From assembly GCF_910592395.1 (NCBI RefSeq), contig NC_088312.1, forward strand, positions 4,464,001-4,528,000: a stretch of DNA of 64,000 bases. The letters are read 5' to 3'. The notes beneath the pieces were generated by a model. The model searched no databases. It was not told where the DNA came from and worked only from the letters and a program-made list of their open reading frames with translations. Both the position numbers and the translations under genes were made by a program. Origin of the DNA: Lineus longissimus (lineage: Eukaryota > Nemertea > Pilidiophora > Heteronemertea > Lineidae). Each line of letters begins with the position of its first letter. The stretch's first letter is position 1. Of this stretch, positions 1 to 11,500 are shown one piece after another.

Positions 1-163
1 GAACGATTATCAGTACTGAAGTCATTGTCGGAAAGATCTCTTGACCCTGCTGAATCTTTAGTCAATCAAGTCATGCAAATTAGTGTCAGCCTCTTAACCA
101 GAAAAAGCCTATATAGTGTGGGTTTTTTTCAAAACTTTTATGAAACTCACTTTTATGTTTCAG

Positions 164-2478
164 TCGTCCCAGTCGCCTGTGGCAGCCGGCCCATTGTTCA
201 GCCAATGGCACGGATTGTTGGCGGGTTTGATGCAATTTACGGGGCTTACCCTTGGCAAGTTGGTATCAGGAAGAATAATGGTGGCCAATGGGGCCACTAT
301 TGTGGCGGAACGATCATCAACGAATACTGGATTATCAGCGCCGCGCATTGTTATGAGTAAGGATATACAAAACAGTCATCATTTTCATTCAAAGCGGTCC
401 GCAGCTGTGTGGTCAATCTGATTTCCTCATATCCAGTGTTTTTTTCGAGGGGTATACACACAGGCGATACCGCATACCGTTTGGTGGTCGAAGTGCCCCT
501 TCGCTGTTTGGCGGTAGGCGACAAACAATGAAATCGAACCGCACCTGTGCGCAGGCAAAGATGACGGCCAGCAGCAAGGGATTCGGTTCATTTTACATGA
601 GGTAATGTCATTGTTCATGTATGTACATGCAACACCATTTCAGAGATGAACCAAAGGAAGATTTCAGAGTGCGCGTAGCAGACCATGACAATCAAGAGTT
701 AGATCCGAACGAAGAAGAATTTCATGTCGCGGAGATCATCAATCACCGACGGTTTAACAGTAAGTCTGTTTGGTATTGTTAGTGGTCCTACACTCGACAA
801 TCCATATGCCCGTTGAACAGCAGAATCACTCGTTGGAAAACGATAGCCACACACGTGCCGATTATCTACTGATAAGATGTTGGTCCATGTCTCATTTTAC
901 AATAAATTACCTACTGAAAGCAGAAAAAACAATCATTGCACTGCACGCTCGCTCGAAAATGTTGATATGCTAATACGCACCAAGCCATGTCTCCACATAA
1001 GTGTTTATCGCAAAGATTGTGCATATTTTCAATGTCAGGCATTGTATTAAAGTGTTGACCCGGCATACCATGATCATTTATACATGTACGTCTGCGTCAT
1101 ACTGTAAAGTCGCGGCCGCTAGTGTTCACGTGGAGATACATCAATCATAAAAATCGTTGTCACTGAAGTAATAACTATTTTTACAGCGGGCAATTTTGCC
1201 AACGACTTCGACGTCGCCCTAATCCGCATCCGCCCCAATTCCAAAGGAAAAGGTATCACCTTCAGTAACTACATTCAGCCAGCGTGCTTGCCGACAACCA
1301 CCACTCCTTATACACGTGGACTAAAGTGCTTCATAAGCGGCTGGGGAAACACCGGAAGTGGTAGGAATTGTACTAAGTTTAGATGGTGGTATTTAGGAGA
1401 AGAGTAGAAAGCATAATATTCGATTGAATTTGGCATTTTCCTTGATGCACTGAGTTTTATCTAATTACATGTAAGACAAACTTACATACATGTGCATGTA
1501 CCAATCTCACTGTTATTGCCAGAAATCACCCAATTACTTTCGTCTGCCTTTTGTCAATTTGACCAGAATATTTCCTTGAATTTTTCTAATTGATCGTTTT
1601 GTTTTGAACTACCAAACTTTGTGACCAACTATCATATTGGTGACATTGTATATTCATAGCAAAAACGACACTAAATGCTTCATCTTTTTTTTAGATTATC
1701 CTCGGATGATGCAAGTGGCAAGGGTACCCATCATCGATCATACAGAGTGCGATGAAATGTACAAAGGTGCCGTGTCGCCGTTCATGTTCTGCGCCGGCTA
1801 CAGGGCTGGAGGAATTGATACTTGCCAAGGAGATAGCGGCGGGCCTCTTGTCTGCGAAGTTGGAGGTAAGAAATGACTGATGACGTGAGACTTTTGGGTG
1901 TACCAATACACAGGGCCGGGATGTCAAGCACTCCATCCGTGATCTACATGATAACAGAAGTTCCTACCATCGACACTCCATCCCAATGATTCTGCTTCTT
2001 CTTAGCACTTGCTTTCATCGCGGCGGCGGCGGCAATATTAATGCTTGGCTTCAGCGAAACTTGGTAAAACTACCCGAACAGGTGGCTTCTTTTGTGGAAC
2101 TTCCGCACAGGCCCACCAAAAGCACTAGCGTGTAATCTATACCAAACCCCTGCTGGAGCCTAGTCAGTGTAAACCCCTGCTGCATGTTGCCGCCCCTTTC
2201 GTCGGGTGGTAATCAATGAAACCCTGGCTGTAGGTCAAGTTCACGATGTGGCGAACCGAGTCCGAGAATGCGCCAGGACGCAAAGTGTTCCATTATTTTT
2301 TTCCTCTTTAACTTCTTGTGATCATTGCTCGATAAATTTACAATCTCTTTCAGGGAAGCACACCATCATGGGAATTACCTCGTGGGGCCATGGCTGCGCT
2401 GAGCCGGAATCACCAGGCATTTACACCAAAGTTGGAAAGCTCGTCGACTGGATTGAAAGAAAGATTACGAATACATAG
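164..2478 (+). CDS. Trypsin-like S1A serine protease, protease domain (5' partial gene)
   Basis: A secreted or membrane-anchored endopeptidase. Five exons join in phase: 164-356, 644-759, 1187-1360, 1695-1865 and 2354-2478 (stop TAG), each with AG acceptor and GT donor. The activation site reads RIVGG. The catalytic triad is visible as His in SAAHC, Asp in NDFDVALI and Ser in GDSGGP. Asp six residues before the catalytic Ser (DTCQGDS) plus the SWGHGC strand predict cleavage after Lys/Arg. A Cys just before the activation site (VACGSRP) and its usual partner in PACLP indicate a two-chain zymogen. The first visible exon starts with a phase-1 acceptor, so a signal peptide and perhaps other domains lie left of the window. 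ATTAAA at 2789-2794 is a possible poly(A) signal. Family certain; subfamily unknown. Confidence 0.9.
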
Positions 2479-4558
2479 ATCATTAATACATTGTGGTCAC
2501 CATCTGAATTAGATATGCAAATGAACTAGTATATTGCACAGTCTGCACGTGTAGTAGGTGCCACTTCACAGTTGATACTCTATCTTATGAATGAACAGCA
2601 ATAGAATTATGACCATTTATATTGCACAAGTAAGTTGTATATTTTGTGTTGAAACTTCGAAAACTCAATCAGCTTGATCACATTGTAAATGCGAATTGCT
2701 GTCTTTCTTTGAAAGAATATTGTAAAACGGTTCTTTCCTAATTCCGTGAAGGAAATGCTTTAACACGAGAGACTTGAAATCGATTGTGATTAAAACATTA
2801 TTATTATCTTAAGTGTGTGTTAATTATTGTTTTGCTTCGTACCTTCACAACCAATGACTACAAGTCGAAAGCAGGCGTTTAATCATGGGAGACGATAGAC
2901 AGGAGCAAGTACTTTACTTTGCTGAAGTCAAGTCGGTCAACTGGTCAACATCGGCGTGCTTTATCGTTGGCCGGGTCTATTTGTCAAGCCGCTCGCCGAA
3001 CAGGCATTTTTTTGTCCTGTTTGGAGAGCCGCTTGCCAAACAGCACTAAAAAGCCACCCTGTAAAAAAATCTACCCTGTTTGGCGAGCTGGAGACTTTAC
3101 TTTAATATTAATGAGTTTGGCTCTCCATTCAGGACAAGGAAAAGTCGCTGTTTGGTAAGCCGAGCTTGCCAAGTACATGTAGTCACTTCCTTTATCATTT
3201 TGGCCGGTGAACAAAATGGAAAGGTCGGAAATGATCATCTTGGCCGTCAATGCATTGACCTTGTTCAGTTTCCAGACAACGCACGTCCGAGGCTAGGCAA
3301 TACCGCTGGAAGTTCAGTATGGAAGTAATTAGTTCAAACGAATTTTTTTTGATAAATGCTCTTGGCTTATATATATGAAATCTTTATACAACACTATTAC
3401 ATGTAATATATTACCAGCAATAAGATGGCGTATATACCTGTATCTATTCGTCTCAGAGCACAACTGTCAAATGTTGAGATGTGGTTTGTTACTAAACGTG
3501 CGTAGTATAACATGTATAGGTGTTTCTCTACATATTTTAGAGAGCATTTCATGTTTATTCATCAACTTATTTCATGACAACGCTCGGTTGCCGACCTGGT
3601 TACAGTAACATGTACCACCGATATGTCACTGGCAGTGTGTGTCCCCTAAAAAATATAACAAATAATGTTGATCTTTCGACAAAATACTTTTTTCGGAGAC
3701 ATGATTCAGTCAGATAATGGGAACCTGTTCCTGCAACATGCTCAAAGGGTACAAAGCCAAGGTCACCAGTAGATACACTTATCGAAGAACAGGCATCATA
3801 TTTTTGATACCCTGGATCAAAAGTACATACATGTATTGGTGAAATGATCAAACTTGGAACAAAATATCCGAACCTGTGTAACAAATTGACTTCGTCAGCG
3901 TGAATTTGGAATGTATCGGTATTGAGGGAATGTACTAATTGTGAAAAATGCTCAGGACGGTTTTAATATTGCACAGCCAAACTAAGTCATGAACTCGATA
4001 TCGCTTTTTTCTCTCACTTTTTACAATCTATACACGTATATTGAATTCATAGTTTCTACTGGGACGGTGTCTTTTTAGAAAGCGAACGAAAACTATCATA
4101 ACTATATTACAAATGTACATGGCTACATGTAAAATCTTTTATGTATACGGCAACATATAGTAAGCGTCAATGGATGCTTCCCTTTAACTCTACATTGCAT
4201 TAATTTACAAAACAGGACTACTCATAAAAATAAAGCTTGTTGAGGTTTTTCACTTTTGGCCAAGACAAATATGCACCCCGTAGAGATTTTTCAACAATAT
4301 GAAAAAGCCTTGAACGTTTTTCAGATTCACAAAACCTTTTCGGTTTTTCGGCTGGGGTACGTAGGTTTCAAATCTTCAAAACACGTTTACATCAATGAGT
4401 GTTTTGGGGAGTATACATGTATATGCCAACACATATTTAATGACATTGGAATACTAAGTAAAATGTATGTAAATATTAGAACAGTACCAATAACATTATA
4501 TACAAAAGTCATGTTCATTGCACCACTCTTTTTGAGTAACATAACAGAGGAGTTTAAT
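2479..4558. other. 3' UTR and intergenic DNA, no gene seen
   Basis: This holds the presumed 3' UTR of the protease gene and the tail of the convergent tetraspan gene. No ORF here has recognisable homology or splice support. The one notable structure is the cluster of short alternating repeats at 2991-3165. Confidence 0.5.
2991..3165. repeat. Cluster of alternating CTGTTTGG-(C/A)GAGC repeats
   Basis: About five degenerate copies of a 13-14 bp motif occur in both orientations: GCTCGCCGAACAGG, CCTGTTTGGAGAGC, GCTTGCCAAACAG, CCTGTTTGGCGAGC and CTGTTTGGTAAGC. The inverted copies could fold into alternative hairpins. The function is unknown; it may be part of a degenerate foldback element. Confidence 0.5.
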
Positions 4559-5182
4559 CTAGATCTGGATAGTGGCAATTGGCTCCTGCTCAAGTTCGTC
4601 ACCACCAACAAGGTTCGTCGTCGATGCTGATTTTGGCTCGGGTTCTTTTGTCAAATACCGGACGGGTATGTTGTACGTGTCGTCTTTATTGTTCAGCTGC
4701 CTGATGCAGATCAGGGCTTGAGCAACCCCAGCCGAGAGGGACACTGCACCAATCAGCAACACAACAACTGCGAAAGCCTCAATAGTGGCCGGACTGTCTA
4801 TGGAATCCGTAAGATGATCGTCCAAGGTCCGGTAATACTCTGCGGAGACTTTGGCTTGGCACATGATGACGATGGAGAACACCATCTGAACGCAGGCTAT
4901 GATGGCCGAAAATAGCGCCACCACTGTCGCAATTACGAACAACCCAGGCGTTATCCTTCCTCGTCTGTATACCTCGATGACGCACCATCCGCCACCGAAT
5001 AAGTGGACAAAACCGATGATGTATGGAGGAATTAAGAAGCCAAACACTTTCCATTCTAATAGGAAAGCAAGTAAGGCAAGAAGTCCGCACGCCATCTGAA
5101 TACAGCCCAGCTTCGTCAAGGCCTTCTTGTAATAGCCCCCGATGCTAGGCTCCGGCCGCTCTTCGTGAAGGAATCGGACCAT
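4559..5182 (-). CDS. MS4A/CD20-like four-transmembrane protein, intronless CDS
   Basis: A 207-residue integral membrane protein encoded without an intron. The start (minus strand, 5182) has a strong context: A at -3 and G at +4. Four hydrophobic segments are visible at about residues 25-45, 50-70, 80-108 and 135-160. The first follows ALTKLGCIQMACGLLALLAF, the small-residue-rich TM1 style of MS4A and related tetraspans. The loop between TM3 and TM4 is about 25 residues. The C-terminal tail (about 45 residues) is acidic and polar, and both termini should be cytosolic. MS4A proteins act as signalling adaptors, ion-conductance regulators or chemosensors in vertebrates, but the role here is unknown. 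Other tetraspan families (TMEM, claudin-like) are possible; the W-GLW-C-C claudin motif is absent. A single-exon CDS may reflect retroposition or intron loss. Confidence 0.65.
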   Translation of the reverse strand: MVRFLHEERPEPSIGGYYKKALTKLGCIQMACGLLALLAFLLEWKVFGFLIPPYIIGFVHLFGGGWCVIEVYRRGRITPGLFVIATVVALFSAIIACVQMVFSIVIMCQAKVSAEYYRTLDDHLTDSIDSPATIEAFAVVVLLIGAVSLSAGVAQALICIRQLNNKDDTYNIPVRYLTKEPEPKSASTTNLVGGDELEQEPIATIQI

Positions 5183-7160
5183 TTTGCTTGAATCTCACGT
5201 GTTTCGTATATCAAAGATGGCAGTTGTGAACGGTTGTGGAGGCTACATCACGCTGCCGCGATTGGCTCACTTGGATGCGATATTTTACCTGAAAGATACA
5301 GAAAGAATGTTGTCGGTTAAGTCATTTTGTGGATTGCACACATTGGACATATGTAGGCCTATATGTCCAATGTAAACCTGCCTTTGGCGGTTTACAGTAA
5401 AGAGATAACGCAAAGAGAACATGGAACAAAAATGAAAATGAAAGCAAAGTAGGCCTAAGTAAATGCATTAAATGGACAACCTGAGCGTGGTATTTATACC
5501 TGGCCAGGATGATAATGACTCCGCTTGTCACCATGTGAATTTCAGGCAGGCCTATGATTAGCCTACACCCGTTCTAGTGCATTGTTTATTGGTCACGGTC
5601 CTGCTGGAAGCGTTTTTGTATGAAAAACCAACATATCTCATACCCAAGTTGTCCCTCAATCTTAAAAAATATATGTAAATACTGAGAAAATGGTAGTGTC
5701 TTCTGGATGCACTTTCTAACATGAATATAATCCTAATGTCAAGGAATGTGGGAGACTAAAAATACTTTTAATTTAAGTGAGTTACTTTAAAGACTTAACA
5801 GTAATAAATCTACTTTGAAAAGCCCAATTTGGAATTGAATAGCCTTTGGTCCCTTTTGCAATTGCTGGCTAAGGCCTACTTAATATGGCATTCTTATATT
5901 GTCAACGCTGGGGTCAAGAAATGAAAATATTGTTATTTTAAACAATTTCGTCATAAACAGGGTATTGGAACATACCAAGAATTTCCGCCTGCAGAGAATA
6001 AATGCATGATAAAGCGCACTTTAGTTGTATTTGCGTACCTGATATGAAAATGATGATATTTAGGGCAGTCAATAAAATTCCTTTTGTGATGTCTATGAGT
6101 CATTATGTACATGCGATAAATATTCAAATAGGTTCAGTGAACCTTATACATATTTGTATACGTAAATGCACGATATATCTGCATTGGGCATCACCTATAT
6201 ATTATCAGTGTTTCCCATGACATCCCAGGAGAAATGAAAATCTGGTATCACAAAGTAGATCTTAATCTGATTCGTTCTCATACCCAAGAGAGCCGTCGTA
6301 GTCAGCTCTAATACTAACACAATCATAAAACATTGCCCAGATCAAAAAATTGAAATGATACATATGCTTAGATGGTGATAGGTCTACATGTACGTTGAAT
6401 ACTGTTGAAACGAAACAATAGCCCATTAAGAATGGTTACTAGTAAAGGTCAAAAATGCGTAAAACACCATAAGCGTTTGTGTGCCAATTGAGTATGAACT
6501 CAGCGCACATGTACATGTACATGTTATTCAAACCAAACACACAGATCCACACATTTAAATATGATAATAAACTGTCGCCATTTTGCTCAGCTGCTCAATA
6601 AAAACACACAAAATCAGCGATTCCGATCAAAACAAGGCAATTAACGCCCAACAAATGCATGTAAAGGCAGCAGACGCTCCGTGCGAATAGTCAGACGAAA
6701 TCCGTTAAAAAATCCATTAAAAGATGACAAAGTAATCTGTCTTAAATGGTCTAGAAAAATACTTAACCGTCGCATGATGATTTCGAAATGAGTCCCATTT
6801 TACCAGGTAGCAAAACCGGATAATGATGGCCTAGATTCATCAACTGCGTTTCTTAATTAAATATCGGTATCTGGAATAAACCTACCTTGTAACTAATACT
6901 ATAAGAGGCAAGATTCTTGATTTTGTCATCTGTCCGAAGGCTATATGACCCCTGATTGAGAGGTATTCCGTCCAAGTCTTGTTTACGTCTGCGAAACCCT
7001 GAACCTTTATTATCTAGGTCAAACAGGTAATTCAAAGGATAAGCCTTTGTTGTTGTTGTACGAGTCTGAAGGCAGACGGCACTGGGGTGTTTCGTTTACA
7101 GAGCCGTCGCCAGGCGTGTCGAAGAACTATCGATCATGTGAATTGGCGGGAAAATAAGTT

Positions 7161-7200
7161 GTCACCAGTGGTACAATGTAGTCACCAGTGGTACAATGTA
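7161..7200. repeat. Perfect 20-bp tandem duplication
   Basis: GTCACCAGTGGTACAATGTA occurs twice back to back without a mismatch, so the duplication is probably recent. Confidence 0.9.
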
Positions 7201-7282
7201 CATGTAATGTACATTATTACATGTACATGACACTCCGGACTACATTTTGTATTCTAAAATATTGCAATGATAAAATCATTAG

Positions 7283-7328
7283 TTACACTTGTATTTCTCA
7301 TTTTGATAATTATTATTATCAAGTGTAA
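7283..7328. repeat. Short AT-rich inverted repeat
   Basis: TTACACTTG at 7283-7291 and CAAGTGTAA at 7320-7328 are perfect complements around a near-palindromic TTGATAATTATTATTATCAA core. It could be the centre of a decayed MITE. Confidence 0.35.
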
Positions 7329-8503
7329 TAGGAGTGACATTTGTAATTTAATTTTGGTGGTATAATAACTCGATGTCAATTGGGACGAGTTACATTGTAT
7401 TTTCACTCGGATGACAATGTTCTGTCAGTTTGTGATGATAGTTACATGAACGTTCGGTACGTTCTTATTTCCCCCCGATGATGCATGTATCAGCACATCC
7501 TGGCATAAGCAGTGGTTTTCAATATACTCCGCCTGTCGATATTTCAAACGTGACGAAGGAGTACAAAAAGTTTGATCTCAGGATGGTTTTATCATGACAT
7601 TAGTGTTTTTTTTGCGATAATGCGACTTGGATATGACAAAATGTCAATCTAAATATTCAATGGCACAGATAACCATGTCGTCCTCTGACCTAGGCTACTG
7701 GTCAAGAGCGATCCCTATCTGTGTGTGTCAACGACTGATTAAGTTAGAATGAATCATACTTGAACAATGGCCAACTGGAAGAAGATATTGCCGTGTGAAC
7801 ATCTCTTTGCCATGCTGTCAAAAGGATGTCCCCATTGGGGTCCTTTAATTGAGAAAAAAAACTAGACTAACACGGCCACTGGTGTTGTTGACAATTACCA
7901 GAACCTTTCAAAGTTCAACATAAGCCGATTGTGCCTGGGACTTTTATTCCTGGGACTACATTTTTTTACACAGGATCGTGTTCACTTTGACATAAGATCA
8001 ACGTCAGCAGATCCTCAGACAGACGCAATTTGTCAGTAATGTCAATGTTTGTCCTTACACGGTTTGACATTATAATATTTGTTTAGATTTTATGATATAA
8101 TGAGATCATGATATGAGTGTTTCAGGACACTTATCTTCAGTACAGTCTACTGGAATGTTGACCAAGCTTTAGATCAAAGCACATTTGCATTGATTTTTCC
8201 GGGTTTATTCGAATTCGAATGACAAACAAAGGCCCGTATGGTCCTCTGTGTTACGAATGTAAACGCATGTAGTGCTATCATTGATTAATCATTTCTCTTT
8301 CACGCGGACATTATTGCAAAATTGATCACTAGGGCCTCTGGCAGCAGCTGGAGGACAGAACAGTCTGTACGACAATTATGCAGTCGCTGTGCTGGCATTA
8401 ATGGACATTTTCTTGGCTGCGTTTAACCATGGTTAGTTAAGAAGTACTGGTGACGTTTCAAAGGACTTTGGTTGGATATATCCGTCTTAACATTTCATCG
8501 GTC

Positions 8504-11500
8504 ATGGATCTTCTTAAAGTGGTAAGTTTTCGACCTATAGATTTTGCTGAGTGACAACACGTAGGCCTTTCTTAATCTTAAGTCAATGCCAGAGGTTTCC
8601 TTCCAATCTCGTTAATTGACCGTATACTGGTAGCCGGACTGATATATGCCTATGTGGCACAACGAACTGCCAATGGATGTGACATTGTCCTGACGACCTT
8701 TCCATGGTTGTCTCTCTAACAACCGCTGAAAAACACGTGGAATGGGGATCCAGCCTCGGGATATCGGTTCGACGAGGATGCTCTAAAGAAGACATCATCG
8801 AGGTGGCCGCTCATAATTAAGTGGCCACGTTATTGATTCGTGAAACCGAATCCCACGCAAGGAATATTCGGTGATGTCTAATTGACCTCCAATAGACATC
8901 ACAAGTTAATGACCACTAATAGACGTCAACCAGTTACTTTTTGATTTTATGATGATTTTTTCAAACGGAAGCGATCTTTTTAGATTAAGGAGTTTTTAAA
9001 GCATCAACTGGTCGATGTCTTCAGTATGGGATTGACAACCCAGTGACAGCTATTGGACGGCTTGTCCGCATTGGCGATTGTAATAAAACCACGACTGAAT
9101 GAAACGACCTTGCATTGTTTTAAAAGTGCACCCGCATCATCGTGCCAGTGATGGTGATTTATTTTCAAGGTTGCTGCCTATGGTGGCATTATTTCCTTAT
9201 GGTTATGTAAATTATTATGCACGATATATACTGGCAAGGCATGATTCGAGAAATGATACATAACAGTACTGTTGTGATACCAGTGCTAGACCACCTGTCT
9301 GTCCATTCAAGCTGGGCGGCCATATAAGTAATCGATCACTGATTGCATCCGATACTTGTGTGTACAGTGAATTTTTCCCCCGGGCTACTGTATCATACCG
9401 GTAGATCGGGTTGGTAAAGTTAACTCGAAAAAGGTGGCACAGTAAGCCTTGTTTTCAACTGAACATAACTGTAACATAACCTTCTTGTTGCTATACATGT
9501 ATGATGTTACATGCAATTCCAGTTTACTCTTCTTTTGCAGTTAATTCACCTGCTTATGAGCACAATGGCTTTCTGCTATCCAACAACATTAAAGAAGAAA
9601 TGTATCCATCACATGCTGGAGCGAAGAAGTGTAGATTTATTAGGGACTGAGATGAGGATGGCATCAGTTAATTACTTAGAATTGAAAAAGGGAATAAGAA
9701 GTTTAGAGGAGTGTGTCGATTTATGTTGTTCTAACCGTAAGTTGATATTCGGCATAACCACATATGAAAATACAATGATCACTCTCAAATACACTCACTG
9801 GACGATTGATTTTTATTGTAGGAAAGATACAAAAGCCAGCTGTGGGAGGATGGAAATCCCAAACAGCTTAAGTGACTCTCCCTTTCACTCAGTAAACTGA
9901 CCTCACGGAACCAAAGTCGAAACTGATGCTGTCATCTTGAACTTTAATCCGTACAGCAAGCAATTAAGGTACATGTACATATACATGCATGCATTCAAAA
10001 CTATTTCCCTTTTTCAGCTCGATGTGACGTGGCGCTTTATAACAATGACAACCGGGGAAATGGACTTATCGGCAGTTGTTCTTTAATGAGGTGTCATCCT
10101 TTAAAAAACTGTGCTTGGAGAGAAACTGTTACCGTAACTGGGGCAATGATATTTCGAGGGAACAAAATGCCACAATGGCCTCACTCGAGACAAGTCGTTG
10201 GACCAAATGTGAAGAAAATAGCGCAAAGATTAAAAAGAGACTCAGGGTCTAAGGTCACACAGTTAGTAGTTTTGGGTGACACTGACAGTGATCAAACTCA
10301 AAAGAAGGTGACAAAGGGAACACCTAATCAACCACAAGTACAGCCACGGCAAGAACAAAAACAACCTGAGCCTTCGCAGCAACCTAATTCGAACCAAAAA
10401 CTAGTGCGAACTTCACCTAAACCTTCGAATGCACCGACCGAGGTGCAGACTCCAAAGGAAAACTCTCGTCCGACGTTGCCAAAAGACGCGAAGACCAATC
10501 AGTCAGTTGTTACACCTGATCATGAGAACCCTGTACCAAAGGTCAAAACGCCCGGAAATGACACCCCGACTGCTCCAAACAAGAAGAATATGACAGCACA
10601 GGAAGCAAAAGAAGGCGAGAAAGCCAATCTGACCGCCGTAGGGCAGATCTACTCCGTTGTAGATAAGCTGAAAGATGCCAAGACGAAGTCAGCTGCGCTT
10701 CCACAAGGAGCAACTGAGGCGAGCCCTTCGGTGAAGCAGAATGAGGCACCGAAGTCTCCTGGCTCGTCTAAGTCCAATGAGACTGCGCAGGCTTCAGGTC
10801 AAGACACTAACAAAGCATCAACACCGCCTCCGCCACCCAAAGCAAGTGGTGACAATACAACAGTTGCTCCAAGCAATAAGGAAACACAGCCGCCATCCAA
10901 AGGTGTTAATGACAACAAGACGGAACCTTCTGCTGATGGTGATGAACCTCTAGTGGTGAACCCAGTGTATGCCTCCATGAAGCCTATGACGGATTCTGTG
11001 TCACCAAAGCTGACGTCGCCGTCCGGCGAGAATAAATCTGGCACAGACGATAGTGCATCGAGCACACTCCTCAGGCGAACCACTCGTGCCCTTAACACTG
11101 ACGAAGGAGAGGTCTCGAATGTCACAGCGCCTGCGGGGTCCGATGACAAGCAGACGACTGTCCCAGCTGATGCGTCCGAAATACAAAACATCTTGGGACA
11201 ACTTGACCACGAAGATAAGAAAGGTGGCGCGTCTGTCCATGTTCATACCATAGCGCCAAACGCTACCCAGGCCCCAGCTTCCAATGAAACATCGAAGAAT
11301 GTGACTGTGCAGCTAATCGCATCCAATGCTACCCAAATCCCATCCTCTAACGCAACAGCTACGGCAAATGTGACTGTGCAGTTGCTGGCAGCAAACACTA
11401 CCCAGAATCCAGCTTCTAACGCCACGGCAGCCTCGAATGAGACAGTGACAGTGACCGGCACCGCTCCTGCACCGAATGGCACAGAAAAAGCATTGAATAG

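Larger units (their letters stand above)
5183..8503. other. Intergenic DNA, no gene seen
   Basis: This 3.3-kb AT-rich spacer separates the minus-strand tetraspan gene from the plus-strand MANSC gene, so it should hold the promoters of both divergent genes. I see no coding potential. It contains ACATGTACATGTA stretches, a perfect 20-bp duplication at 7161-7200 and an inverted repeat at 7283-7328. Confidence 0.5.

Noticed and set aside
10799-11191. 130-codon minus-strand ORF over the MANSC stalk
   Set aside because: It is the antisense of a low-complexity coding exon; the plus-strand reading has signal peptide, domain and transmembrane continuity.
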